Of a stretch of 64,000 bases of DNA, positions 36,028-48,600 are shown one piece after another. The stretch covers positions 20,711,835 to 20,775,834 of the forward strand of contig NC_003076.8 of assembly GCF_000001735.4 (NCBI RefSeq). Reading direction: 5' to 3'. The stretch comes from Arabidopsis thaliana (taxonomy: Eukaryota > Streptophyta > Magnoliopsida > Brassicales > Brassicaceae). How positions within the stretch are numbered: the first letter of the stretch is position 1; each line of letters begins with the position of its first letter. A model generated the notes under the pieces. The model was not told where the DNA came from and did not search any database. It worked only from the letters and a program-made list of their open reading frames with translations. Position numbers and translations under genes: made by a program.

Positions 36028-37518
36028 TTAGAAACTGATCTCACGTCTCTCGGCGAAGAACTTTCCGGTGATAGCTTGATCAGGAAGCAATGCAAGCCAG
36101 ACTCCAGTGTCAGCTCCATCTTCTGCTGAAACGTTCCCTGCATAGCCTGTCATTGCGGTTTTCACCCAACCGGGACAAAAACAGTTTGCATATATCTTCT
36201 CTCCCTCTGGTCTCTCGGATAGTTCTTTAGCTAGTACTCTTGTGTATGCGTTCACCGCCATTTTGGAGACAGAGTAGTCTGTGAAGGAATGTGGCCAACC
36301 TCCAGATTCCCATGTTCCTTCTTCCACTTGTTTCAAAAACTCTGATACTGTTTTGTCAACGATTTCTTCAGTTAGAGAGTCCACATCCATAAGCTTGGCT
36401 CTCACGTCTTCATTCTCAAGTTTCTGTTGAAGAGAACTAGGTCAAAATTCGTTGCTGCCATAATTTTTAAGGAAGATGAATCGAGTTAGAGAGATATATA
36501 GATATATGTACACTGTGTCGGCCTTTTAATCTACCGAGCCTTGAAGTGACATTGACAATACGAGCTCCTTGACAAGCATGTCTCATTAGTGGAATCATGG
36601 CGTTGATTATGTTCTTGGTGCCATAGTAGTTGGTAGATATAACCATATGCGAGAATTCAACAGAGTTATCTGATCCAACATTGTAGTTTACTCCTGCATT
36701 ATTAATCTGCATGACAAAAATATTTCACATCATAACTCATCAAGAGAAAAGCCTTTAGTATCAAAGTCTTTCAAATGAAAAGCTCATTTGGTTATGTGAA
36801 TTAATGAACAAAAGGAACCAAACTTACTAAAACATCAATAAATCCATATTTTTCTTTAATCCATTCGCAAAACTCTTGGATTGAGGAAGAGTCCAAGATA
36901 TCGAGGCGGTGGAAATCAACATTGAATCCACCTTCTTGAAGGATCTTGGCGGCTTCGACGCCTACATTCTCGTCTCTTGATGTTAGAATAACTGTTAGTC
37001 CATGTCCAGCCAATTGTCTCACCATCTCAAATCCTATTCCTCTATTCGCACCTGTTACCACCGCCACGGTTTCAGAGGTCCACCACCTAAACAATCCCCC
37101 ATTCAAGAAATAAAAACCAATATGACACTTAGTTATCAGCAAGACAACAAAAAAAAAAGATCGAATGAATCTCATATATAAGAAACCAAAAACTTATTTA
37201 AACGTCCAACAAAATTGTTTTCAGTTTGAGATATCGATGGAACACAGAATTTCATAATTGCATCTCGTGGACGATAAGCTTGTACCAAGTAAACTAGTTT
37301 ATATGTTTTGACTAGACCTAAATGTAATTCTTCCTACTGAGTAAGGGATATATACAAACATTTATTATAATCAAAATTTCATAGATATGAAGACATAAAA
37401 ATTTAGAATGGGAATATTGATACCTCTGGTGATCAGAATAGGGAATAGTACGAAGGAGGGAGATCTCTTGGAGTCTCTTATCTCGTTTCTCTTTCGATTT
37501 TTCTTTGCTTCCTACCAT
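36028..37518 (-). CDS. NAD(P)-dependent short-chain dehydrogenase/reductase
   Basis: Four exons (37518-37424, 37086-36828, 36706-36512, 36423-36028) encode 314 residues of a classical SDR. Motifs: cofactor loop TGANRGIG, stabilising NNAG, INVTSR-type active strand (IVNVTSRLGRL), catalytic YSVSK (YxxxK) and the PGWVKT segment. It resembles the plant salutaridine/menthone reductase and carbonyl-reductase-like SDR group. The substrate cannot be fixed from sequence. A basic N-terminal extension (GSKEKSKEKRDKR) precedes the domain; no targeting signal is obvious. The basic residue after the cofactor motif (TSRDE) fits NADPH preference. Confidence 0.93.
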
Positions 37519-38779
37519 CTTTCTTCTTATTTTCTCTCTTCTACGATCCTAAGTATGTTTATTTTCACGATAAGAGGAGGCAAGAAAGAACACAGAGCTT
37601 CGTCGTCGTTCTCATCTCCCTCTCACATAATTTTCTCATCCTTTTTGTGGGTCAAAAGGTGCAATCCCCCACTTTCTGCGTAATTTTTTTGTGGCCTCTC
37701 ATTTCAAATTCATCTGATTCCTATTTTTAGTTATAGCATCTGTTATGGGAACATAAATTAGCTGGGGCCTAGCTAGGGTGTGGGCTCTCAATACGAACCA
37801 AAGTTTTGTTCATTCTGTTTTAGTTCCTATTAATAATTCGACCATTTCTTAACAAAAAAAAATAATAATTCGACCATTTGGTTTTGTGGCGGTTTAAAAT
37901 TGAGAAAACAATCTTATTTAAGAGTCTCTCGTGTTACACACTCTCACTACGAATCTATGATCCACATGACCACATGCATGTCACGTTGCATCCTCTCACA
38001 TTTTGATAAAATTTATTTGGGACATTTTCGGTATATAGCTCAAGGCTCACAATCTCTCATATAACAGCTAAGATAACGTTCTTATTCTGGTTTAGATATA
38101 TATAATGAAGAAATTAATTAGTTTCAATGTGTCATATCCACAATTATTCTAATTTTTCTTATTTATTATATATTTAATTCTAATATCTTTTTTTGCCAAA
38201 CACTATTAATTCCATATACTAATTATTTTTATCAACTAAACTTTTTTTAATTGTGGTATATTTATTTTTGGTATATTATTTTTTATAGGTAAAATTATGT
38301 TATATTTATTATTTTTATCAAAAGTAAATAAATATATTTTGAATAGATAAGATAAGATATTTTTTCTTTCACATATTTTTGGGATTAATATTAGATTAAA
38401 ATATAGTTAAAATCGAGTAAGTTTGGTTAAATTCTGGATAAATAGAAAATATTGTCTATTTACTGATCGATTCAATTAGAAACATAGTTTTAAGAATAAA
38501 TCCAAAAATACATATAATTTTATTAGTTGCAATTAGTCAACCCTAAAAACAATTGACAAAAAACAATTAAACTAAATATCCTACTACAGTTTTTAACTCT
38601 GGCATAATATTGAATCAACAATCAAATCATCTAAAAGAATATGTAGTTCTCTATTCCTCAAGATTTTATGTCTACTTTCGGCTCGTCATATCAATTTGTA
38701 CTGTTGTACATATCTAAGCCAAAAAGAATAAAAATTAGTTATAATCATATGTGATCAAGAGAAGGCCACGACAAGTATA
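37519..38779. other. Divergent intergenic region between the SDR gene and SDHAF2
   Basis: AT-rich sequence of about 1.3 kb with no supported coding frame. The left end is the SDR leader/promoter. I see no clear repeat or RNA gene. Confidence 0.4.
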
Positions 38780-38787
38780 GGCCCATT
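38780..38787 (+). promoter_or_regulatory. GGCCCATT (site II/UP1) element before SDHAF2
   Basis: GGCCCATT followed by AATGGG lies about 80 bp upstream of the SDHAF2 ATG. GGCCCA elements are typical of plant nuclear genes for mitochondrial proteins and are bound by TCP factors; binding here is inferred. Confidence 0.45.
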
Positions 38788-38865
38788 AATGGGTCCATAA
38801 GTACCCACTTTCATTACAGAACAACACTTTCCTGCCGAAAAGAGAGAGAGAAAACAAAACAAAAA

Positions 38866-39956
38866 ATGGCTACCCGAAAAGCTCTGATCAACGTTCACCG
38901 GATCATTCGCTCCACCGCCGTGGTTGGCCGGAGCTCTATCATTCCTGCCGCCGCTAACCGGTCATATCCTATTATATTCCGGTACTTTAACTTTCTCTCC
39001 ACCGTAATAATAGTGATCTGTGTATTCGTGAACACGCCTGAAAAAAAAATTGTGGGATTGATATTTTTTCTAGGAATGGAGTTGATTTGGGGGCGAGATT
39101 CTTCTGTGAGAACACTGCGTCTGCCCAGAATTTCGATATTGATCTCTCTAACGAAGAGAATAAGAGAAGAACGATCAACAGGTATGGTTATAATTTTGGA
39201 TTCGATTTGTTTCAAATGTTGGTGATTGATTGTTAGGGTTTTGGTGATAGATTGTTGTATAGGAGCAAGCAAAGAGGGTTTTTGGAACTTGATCTTGTTT
39301 TGGGGAATTGGGTTGAGGAGAATGTTAATTCCATGGACGAAAATGGTGTTAAATCCCTAATTCATGTCCTCAATTTGGTATGTTTCATTGTCTCTTCTTA
39401 TCAGTAAAAATTATCTTTATGTATATGAATATTTGCATGTTTAGGTAGAATCTGAAGCTACCAAATTACTTGTATGGAGGAGTTGTTTAACCAGATTGAG
39501 GTTGTTTCTGTGATGTGATCTAATCTCGAAATGATCCATACAAGTAATTTGGTTGGTGAAAACTTTATTATGTTCATAGTGACGTCAAAAGGTGTAATCA
39601 GGAATTTGTTAGATTATTGCATTCAATCTTTTTTTGTTCTATGCAGGAAAACCCTGATCTCTGGAAATGGCTAACTGAACAGGAACAGCCTCCGGAAGCA
39701 GTGAGTTCAAATCCGGTAATCACAATCTCTTAATCGAGTCTACGTTTAAACAGTATATCGTCTTTTGTTTACTTCAGTGATTAAAACAATCCTTGTTGTG
39801 ATGTTAAAGGTGTTCTCGGCGTTACACGAGAAAGTCATGAAGAATCTGAACAAGCATGCAGCGCCAGAGACTCGTGCAGCGGCTGGACAGCCCTGGGTCA
39901 GAGGATGGGACGATTTCAAGAGAGGCCGTGATGCTCCCATTTCAGGGAATCAGTAA
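38866..39956 (+). CDS. SDHAF2: Succinate dehydrogenase assembly factor 2 (flavinylation factor)
   Basis: Small mitochondrial protein needed to attach FAD to SDH1 of complex II. Five exons (38866-38981, 39074-39181, 39263-39377, 39647-39715, 39810-39956) encode 184 residues. The N-terminus (MATRKALINVHRIIRSTAVVGRSS) is basic, amphipathic and free of acidic residues: a mitochondrial presequence. The Sdh5/YgfY fold motif is present: RSKQRGFLELDLVLGNWVEEN corresponds to the RGMLE region of the family, followed by NPDLWKWLTEQEQPP. A plant-type C-terminal extension (RGWDDFKRGRDAP) follows. Consistent with Arabidopsis SDHAF2. Confidence 0.94.
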
Positions 39957-41205
39957 ACATAAACTCCTCTTTTCAAAAAGTATCAAAGTGAAAATAAGTT
40001 ATGATATGAAAATAGATACCAAGTAGTAGCAACCATTACTTTACTATTGTATTAATAAAGAACCAGGCCGTGAAGAAGGTCCATGGCGTTGAGATAATTA
40101 CAGTGTTGTGTCTTGTTTGTTGAAGTTTCCAAGCTAATATTTGGTGTTACTAGATTTTGCCTAGTTTTGGATAAAATGTTGTCCAAATTTAAAGAGATAA
40201 GATGGTAAGATATCTGTCAAAAGATATTATGGTTTACATTTGTCACAGTCACCAAACCAAGATTGAATTTGGTCATTTTTAAAAGCTTGTTAAAGTTCAT
40301 ATGAAAATTAAATACACAGAAATGAGGGTGTTAAATATGTAACTAATACACATCCATAAGCTAGTATAGAAATAATATATCAGGATGCAAAAAAATGTAA
40401 CTTCGAACAACACAACATACCTGACGAAGATGTGGGTTTTCATATTGCCCATGACAAGATGCTCTAGGACCATCTTCTTTTACTTATTTACATCATTCTT
40501 TCTTCAACGATAACTTTGTGTATAAATCTATAAATCATTCTTCTGTAAGTAATGATTTACATCCTCATACATCGAGCAATTGAAATAACTAGAATATGAT
40601 GTTTATAGAGCTATCTCGTTGTAGAAATATGCAAACTCATATCTTAGTTATGTATGGTTTTGTTGTTAGAAGTTACATTCTTTCACTTTATTTCCTTCCA
40701 ATATATTATTTCTCCAAGGGATCTCTTACCCTTTTACAGCTATAACCAACATTTTTATCAAATAATTATCATTTTGTGCCTCAATAGCTATCAAAAGCTC
40801 TCTTTTGGTCTTTCTAAGTATGGAGGAGGCGATATCAACAACAACACTTACCCATTGTGAAGTTTTAGAGTTTGTTAAAAATGAAAAGTAATATCGTATC
40901 AAAGTCTTTTGACTACACATTGAGAAAACCTTTATTTTAAACATGAGATATTGCACATTTACGCATATGCTCCGGGAGGTGTGTCAAGAAAAATCTAGTC
41001 TCTTTGGACCTGTCAAGTGTCAACAATCACCAAAAAAGACCTTTCAGAAAATAATAAAATATGTTATACGAATAAAGGTTTTTTGATTTTTTAAGTAAAA
41101 ATAAAAAGTATTATAATAAAAAGTTATGAAATCATATAATAATAAATTTAAATGGAAGAATATCCCATGAGAATCTCAACTCCGCACCATTGGAGAGATT
41201 GGCCC
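39957..41205. other. Intergenic region between SDHAF2 and APC2
   Basis: AT-rich with only short unsupported frames. The right end grades into the APC2 leader with its long TTC run. No transposon or RNA gene is recognised. Confidence 0.4.
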
Positions 41206-41269
41206 CTTCTTCTTCTTCTTCTTCTTCTTCTTCTTCTTCTTCTTCTTCTTCTTCTTCTTCTTCTTCTTC
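41206..41269 (+). repeat. (TTC)21 microsatellite in the APC2 5' region
   Basis: An uninterrupted CTT/TTC run of 64 bp (about 21 units) lies 245-308 bp upstream of the APC2 start. It sits within an upstream open frame beginning at ATG 41152, which would read it as a polyleucine tract. Perfect repeats of this length mutate easily. Confidence 0.95.
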
Positions 41270-41513
41270 ACCTGCATCAGCACAATTTCCCAATCTCTTC
41301 TTCAAATTTAGATCCTTTCTTTCTTCAATCTCTGTATTCGATTAGATTCATCTTTCTTCACTCGAATAACGGGTTTGAGATTCTCTCTACGTTACGCGTT
41401 TTTAAATGGTGACCGTTTCTGGAGATTCATTGCAGATCTGAATAAGAGGATGACATGATCACAAACCCAGAATCTCAAATTCTGATTTTTATTCCTATTT
41501 GTTGTTGATCATC

Positions 41514-43880
41514 ATGTCGACGACTCATGTTGGTTTACCAACGAAAATGGAAGCTACGAAGTCGTCGAAACAAAATTGTTGCAACCCGGTTAAGAAACCC
41601 GGACCCGTTTCAATTGATCATGTTCTCTTAGCTCTCCGTGAGACAAGAGAAGAGCGAGATTTACGAATCAGGAGCTTATTCAGTTTCTTTGATTCTGAGA
41701 ATGTTGGTTACTTAGATTGTGCTCAAATTGAGAAGGGGTTATGTGCGCTTCAAATCCCAAGTGGGTATAAATACGCTAAGGAGTTGTTTAGGGTTTGTGA
41801 TGCGAATAGAGATGGGCGTGTGGATTATCATGAGTTTCGTAGATATATGGATGATAAGGAGCTTGAGCTGTATAGAATCTTTCAAGCTATTGATGTTGAG
41901 CATAATGGTTGTATTTCTCCTGAGGGACTTTGGGATTCACTCGTTAAAGCTGGTATAGTTTCATTTACATGCTCTGAGCTTATTTTGGTCAAGAATCAAA
42001 CTTGCAGATCATATTGTTGTTAGATCATTATAAGTCTATAGCAGGAATGTCTTAGATTGTGACTTGGTGAGAAGTTTGAAGTTTGTACAATCTTTGGGGA
42101 TGCAATCTTGGAAAGTGGAGAATGAGAGTGATAGTTAGGCGTTTACTTGCAGTGTAGGTTGATAAGATTGTGCTAATCTTTTTGCTATATATGTATGATC
42201 ATTAGTGAAGATGAGACTCTTGTGAATCTGAGTGGTTAAATAAATAATAGACGAATTTGTTTGTTGTTTTTTGGTTCTTTGAGACTGTATATAATTATCT
42301 AAAACATCTATGAAGTTTAAGTATGAAGACTTCCTATGGATGTGTATTGGTTTCATTTGGTGTACCATAGTTAATACCTTTCAGTTCTTTGATTTTAAGA
42401 ATAAGGCTTGTTAATTTTCATTCATATGTTCAAATTTTATATGAGTTCTATGTGTAGAAATAGTGTCAATTGCAACTTTTGTTTATGCTCTGTTTTCGTC
42501 CTATAAGCCACAACAGTTTCTATTTTGCAGGGATTGAGATAAAAGATGAGGAGCTTGCTCGTTTTGTGGAACATGTTGACAAGGACAATGATGGAATCAT
42601 TATGTTTGAAGAATGGAGAGATTTTCTTTTGCTGTACCCTCACGAAGCTACCATTGAAAATATATACCATCACTGGGAAAGAGTATGTCTTGTAGATATT
42701 GGAGAACAAGCTGTAATTCCAGAAGGCATCAGCAAACATATAAAGAGGAGTAACTATTTCATCGCAGGTGGACTTCCTTAATTATTTGGAGCTTATTTTC
42801 TCCGAACAACGTAAAAAGATTTGGTTATAAGTTTTCTGACAACATAATAGTGCTGTTACAGGTGGCATAGCTGGTGCAGCTTCTAGGACTGCTACTGCAC
42901 CTCTAGATCGCTTAAAAGTTCTTTTGCAAATTCAGAAAACCGATGCTAGAATCCGAGAAGCCATAAAGTTGATATGGAAGCAGGGTGGAGTTAGAGGTTT
43001 TTTTCGAGGTAACGGGTTGAATATTGTGAAGGTAGCACCAGAGAGTGCCATCAAGTTCTATGCATATGAGCTTTTCAAAAACGCTATCGGTGAAAACATG
43101 GGTGAAGACAAAGCGGATATAGGCACAACAGTTAGACTTTTTGCTGGAGGAATGGCTGGTGCAGTAGCTCAAGCCTCTATATACCCTTTAGATCTTGTGA
43201 AAACTCGGTTGCAGACTTACACGAGCCAAGCAGGTGTTGCTGTTCCCAGGCTTGGAACGCTCACCAAAGATATATTGGTTCATGAGGGTCCACGTGCCTT
43301 CTACAAAGGTCTTTTCCCTTCTCTTCTTGGGATTATTCCTTACGCGGGTATTGACCTTGCTGCATATGAGACATTAAAGGACTTGTCCAGGACATATATT
43401 CTTCAAGACGCTGGTAAATCTCTTAACTGCTATAGTTTCCCATTCTGTCTGATACTGCTTGAATGTAGGACTCATAAAACTTGGCTTGGGTTTGGTCTTC
43501 AGAACCAGGTCCGCTCGTGCAACTAGGATGTGGAACAATCTCAGGAGCTCTTGGAGCAACCTGTGTCTATCCTTTGCAGGTTGTGAGAACAAGGTAATTC
43601 CATAGCCCATATGCTTCACCTGCTCCCTCTGTCTTCCTCAACACACAAACTCCATACACAATCATAAAATGCATAAATGAAATATATCTCACTGTCACAC
43701 AGAATGCAAGCGGAACGAGCAAGAACCTCGATGTCAGGAGTATTCAGGAGAACAATAAGTGAAGAAGGTTACAGAGCACTCTACAAAGGGCTACTACCGA
43801 ACCTTCTAAAGGTAGTTCCTGCTGCAAGCATTACATATATGGTTTACGAAGCAATGAAAAAGAGTCTAGAACTTGATTGA
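41514..43880 (+). CDS. APC2: Calcium-dependent mitochondrial ATP-Mg/Pi carrier (SCaMC-type)
   Basis: Mitochondrial carrier with an N-terminal calcium-sensing domain that exchanges ATP-Mg or ADP for phosphate across the inner membrane. Five exons: 41514-41952, 42531-42767, 42862-43413, 43503-43593, 43703-43880. From ATG 41514 it is 498 residues; the in-frame ATG at 41547 gives 487, the length I recall for Arabidopsis APC2, and has a stronger context (AAAATGG). EF-hands are visible: [52 protein letters not shown]. Three carrier repeats follow with [20 protein letters not shown] and [10 protein letters not shown]. All carrier signatures are intact. Confidence 0.95.
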
Positions 43881-44495
43881 TTTAGTGGCTTCACTTCATT
43901 TTGATATTGACGAAAAGAACGAGAATAATAAAAAGAGAACCTATAAAAGTAGGTTATTTTTAACATACATAATTCTTCTAAACATCATTTGTATGAGATA
44001 AATACTATAATAAGATTCTCGCTTCTCCAAACTTTAAATATTTAAGGCCACTGCTGTGTATTATCCAACTGTTATGTACGCTTGTTCAATGTTGTGTGCA
44101 TATGGACCCGGCCCTTATAATGAGAGCTGGTGTTATGAAGTTGAACGTTGAGTATGTCTGACAGTCTGAGAGGTAGACAAGAGACAGAAAATGAAGCTAT
44201 ATGATGTTTTGCTTCAAATCTTCTTTTATGTTTTTAATCTTTATTTGGCTTTATCTTTTAATGTGTTTGGATTTTTCTAGAATCTGAGTTCATTTGTATT
44301 CCGATCCAATTGAAACATGTGTGAGGTTTATTCCCCCGATCTCAACATCATTTATTTGACAATACGAAGGTCAAACACCATAATAAACAGAGCGAGAACC
44401 ACAATAGTAAAAACAGAGCATATGAGTGAAGGAAAATAAATAATTTCAACTAAGGTGTAGTATTAATAAATGTATGTATGCTGTCATATCAGCAA
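43881..44495. other. APC2 3' end and intergenic sequence
   Basis: AT-rich 3' UTR and spacer before tRNA-Ser, with no other supported gene. Confidence 0.4.
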
Positions 44496-44577
44496 GTGGA
44501 CGTGCCGGAGTGGTTATCGGGCATGACTAGAAATCATGTGGGCTTTGCCCGCGCAGGTTCGAATCCTGCCGTTCACG
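44496..44577 (+). tRNA. tRNA-Ser (AGA)
   Basis: An 82-nt gene with acceptor stem GTGGACG/CGTTCAC (one G-T pair). It has the D-arm GCCGGAGTGGTTATCGGGC, anticodon loop CTAGAAA and the long variable arm typical of class II serine tRNAs (TGGGCTTTGCCC). The T-arm is AGGTTCGAATCCT. The anticodon AGA reads UCU and, after inosine formation, UCC. A T-rich tract follows directly, as expected for pol III termination. Confidence 0.97.
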
Positions 44578-44924
44578 CTTTTTCTTTTTCAATTTTAGAC
44601 AATTTCTTTCACTTTTAGATGAAATAATTTAGACGTCTCCGCATTGCCGAGAGTCTGAAAGGAACGTTGAATAATTTGCTAATGGTAAATTTGGAAAGAA
44701 AAATCGTAACGTTTTTAAAAGAAAACAATTGTATTCATAACATTATGCAAATAAACTACTGTAACCATCTACGACTACGAACATCATATTATCTAATATA
44801 AAAAAATGCTTAAGGTCTAAATCGTTCTTCTTTGTTATTTTTTTGTTTTCAAGCTCTACATATTTCTATTCTCAAATTAATTTAAAGTACAAATTGAATA
44901 CGTAAAAGAGATCTATAAGATCAT

Positions 44925-45345
44925 TTCCACTGAGAGTATCTCAACAAAGTTTCTCATTATTAAAATAATTAAAATAATAAAAAGAAAAGAGAGAGTGTAG
45001 AAAGTTTCTCAAGTGAGAAACTATGAGATACTCTCTACAAGCCATCATTATATTTCTCTCCTCTCAATTGGTTCAATTTTTTCATGAAAATAAAAATTTA
45101 ATCATATAATAAAAATTTAATAAAATACTAATATTTTTTTTGTTTGATAAACTTTTTGGGTTTTTCCTTGATGGAGATGCCCTTAAGTTTCTCATTTAAG
45201 AAACTATGAGATACTATTTACATGCAATTATGACATTTCTCTTCTTTCAATTGGTTTAATTTTTTCATTAAAATAAAAATTTAATGTTTTTTGTTTGAGA
45301 AAATATTTAGGTTTTTTATGGATGGAGATACTCTAAAATTTCGAG
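44925..45345. repeat. MITE-like AT-rich repeat with two tandem diverged copies
   Basis: 45002-45184 and 45185-45340 are related units. Both start AAGTTTCTCA, continue through AACTATGAGATACT, TCAATTGGTT-AATTTTTTCAT-AAAATAAAAATTTAAT and end near GATGGAGATGCCCT or GATGGAGATACTCT. The first unit begins with a perfect hairpin (AGTTTCTCA/TGAGAAACT, 45003-45022). The outer ends share AGAGTATCTC in inverted orientation (about 44953 and 45330). No transposase is present. The pattern fits a non-autonomous DNA element, but I cannot name the family. Confidence 0.4.
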
Positions 45346-45649
45346 ACTGTGAGAGATGACAAATAACAAAACAAAAATTTTTATTAGGTCTTTGAGCTTA
45401 AGCCAACACTCCTACAACCTTTGCTACTTTTTGCACCGTTTTTCTCAAAAGAAAAAACAAATTAATCATACAATAAAAAAAAGCATACAAAGAAATCTAC
45501 AGTCAAGAGAGTATATATATATATATATATATGTATACAAATATTAATGTTTTAAAAAATAGTAAGGGAAGTAAAATTACGAAAAACATAATAACTCATG
45601 CTTCTTTCTTTTATTTTTTTTGTTTAGGCCTTTTAACTCTGTGTGTCCT

Positions 45650-48600
45650 TTAGAAATTCTCTTTGTGGAAGGAGAATCTGGTGCTTGTTTTGTGGGTGAA
45701 ATCTAAAGCTAGATGCCTTAGCTCCTTTGTCAATGCTGGTGCTCCACAGTAAAACACTCCTGCACATACAAAATCAAGATTCTTTAATCCAATCACTTTT
45801 CATTTCTATATAACCGCGAACATAGTAGAGAAGAGAGATGTGAGCTTACCAACTTTGGTGTTAGGATGATCCATAGCTATACGCTTGTAAACATTTCTCC
45901 AATTAGGTTTAGCGAAATGGGACATAACTCTTGTTCCAGAGACAATGTCGACGCCGTTCTTTGCATGGTTTAGTGATTGAAGCATATGTATAAGTGCGGA
46001 ACGAGCGTCACCTTCTTCATAGACACTTGTACAATAGTTATGCATTTCGATGACGCGGTTGGCATCTCGTTCCGCGACTTCGTTCATTATGTTCTTGAAC
46101 CAATCGAAAGAGCCTTGCTCACGCGTAACCCAATAGAAGTAAGCTCTACGGGTCCTGAAACTCTCTTTCTTACTTCGTTGTGGTTCGCTTGTTCCATTCT
46201 CCATTCGGTTTAGTTGGGCTTGTTCCTTGGCCTTGATGTTATTAACAATGTCTTTGACGATACTGATCATTGGTGTGGCTCCAATCCCGAGACCAACTAG
46301 TAGAACCACCTCGTACTTCTTGTAGTCTTGTGCTGGTGCACCATATGGACCATCAATCAAGACTTTCGGGAAGCTGTGGAATCAGTGTCATTGCCATTAG
46401 CCAAAGCAAAAGAAAGAGACTAAACGTAGATGGAATTGTTCAGATAACAAAATATCTTGGTTGTAGCCAAATATTAAGTAAAAATTTAAACATCTATTTT
46501 GGTATAAGTAAAAGTTCTAAACATAACTCGTCATATTAACTATTAACTAACATCTTTTAAAATCTGATACATCTTGCAGCGTTAGTTGGATCAAATAATG
46601 TAAGACTATTTCTTAATTACGTATATACACATACCATCTTTCTAGTTATTGCCATGTTAATTAAGTATCTCTTGCGACTCCAAATAAGATATTAGGTACG
46701 TACAAACTATAAGTAATGATTACATTTTGTATTGCTAGCTAGATAGTTAACACTATTAATGGCACCCAAAGATAAAACCTATAAAACCAAAAACAGTTTC
46801 AAATTGGATAAATGAATAGAATAATCATATGCTTATCCAAAACAAATTATTTTGGCATGTGAACAATCAAAACCAAGATTAAGTAGAAGTAAATGAATTG
46901 AAAAATCATATGCCTAACGAAACATATTAATTTGGCATGTGAACACTTGCAAGTATATTCGTACACCTAGATGAGCTGGATCTATATTATATCTACATGT
47001 GATGTGCCCATATAACCCAAGCTATAAGATAGGAAACTACGAAGACCATTTAAAAAGTCAGCATCTCTTTATTTTATTTTTATTTAGAAAAAGGAACTTT
47101 ATAAAGTAAATCGACAATAAAATATGAATTGACGTGATGCAAAATATTTTTTAAAAACGTAGAATGTTGACCTAGCCTAATTAATTATCCGATCACCTTG
47201 CAAAGGTTTTTCAAGGAAAAGGTTGAGAAATAAGATATTGCAACCCAAAGATTTACGCGGTCACATGGAGAAGCTAAAAAACATCGTGCTTGCATGATAT
47301 AACCAAATAATGCGTCTCAATCACCTAAATAGAATAGTGATATTTTGGTTAGGTACATAGTTTGTTTTAGTTGTGGTCTCCCACACCGCTTTATTATAAT
47401 GAATTAGGTACATTGTTTGAATTTGTTACCCTTATATACTCAACAATGCTTTTCCTAAGTGGATATCACGATTCACGAGTCATGATGCATCCTCTCAAAA
47501 ACCTTCTAGAACCACTTAGCATGATTTAGTCATTTACGTGTAGATGAAAGATAACGACGCATGGATTACATTTTTCAAGATAGAGTGGTTAGGATTTTTA
47601 CTTACTCGGGATTATTTGCACCATGCAACATGTCGGCTCTAAGCAGACCACTAACTCCTGCCGGTGGTGGCTTACACACCTGAAACAACACATTAAGCAA
47701 AAACATTCATATCAAACTCTTTAAATTCAACACAGATCGGTTAAATAGAGACATTATAGTAATAACCTCAGAGAAGACTCCTTTGAGAGCTCGTGTCCAA
47801 TCCCCAAGAACTCTAATGTGAACACTTAGGTAATCATCTTGTGGTGCAGATGTGATTGAAAATGGATGCCTGCATTGCATCATGATGAACACTTATTAGA
47901 TGTATGTTCGGATGATGCACTATGTGAAGTTAGCGGTTTGGTTCATACCATTCAAATGGAGAAACAGCAGCACAGTTAACAAACATGTATTGACCACTCT
48001 TGTATTTGAAGTTTTGAGGCCTTGACAAGTGAATTGCCAGCACGTTTCCTGGATAAACTGCTACTTTCCTAATAGTCACCGCCTTGATGCTCGACCTGAA
48101 TGCTCTTATCAACCTTTCACACGCGTATAGAACCACTGGTACCACCAAATACATCCAAGTCTGCAACAATTTTTATGACCAAATGATTATGATCGAACTA
48201 GCTTATATATGTACCTTGTGATCCAAAGGAGCTAAATTTAATGTACCGTTTTATTGTGCCAGTCTCTGGTGAGATACAAGTAGTATCCATGAGCAACAAG
48301 AAGAATGTAGACTATGACAAACAAATGATGAGTGTACCAGAAGGCATTGAAGCTAGCTAGTTTCTTTAATGGTCCTGGAAGATAGTTTAGCTTCCCTCTT
48401 CTGAACCAAGGCGTGGCTAGTGTGAATGCAATCGCCATTAACAAAACCATCACAAGTCCGGTTATACCTTCTACCGAGTTTACAAAATGCCAGTAGCTCT
48501 TTGGTTGCTCATCCCCAAAAAACTGTCTTAAAGGCCTATATGCCTCTGGAGTTGCATGTAGTAACCGCGGGAAATCACACGCTAAATGTGCCCCGGCGTG

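Noticed and set aside
38895-39272. Minus-strand frame opposite the SDHAF2 exons
   Set aside because: Antisense shadow of SDHAF2 exons 1-2 and intron 1.
41152-41412. Polyleucine frame as an independent protein gene
   Set aside because: No family support; the leucines come from the TTC microsatellite. Kept only as a possible upstream ORF.
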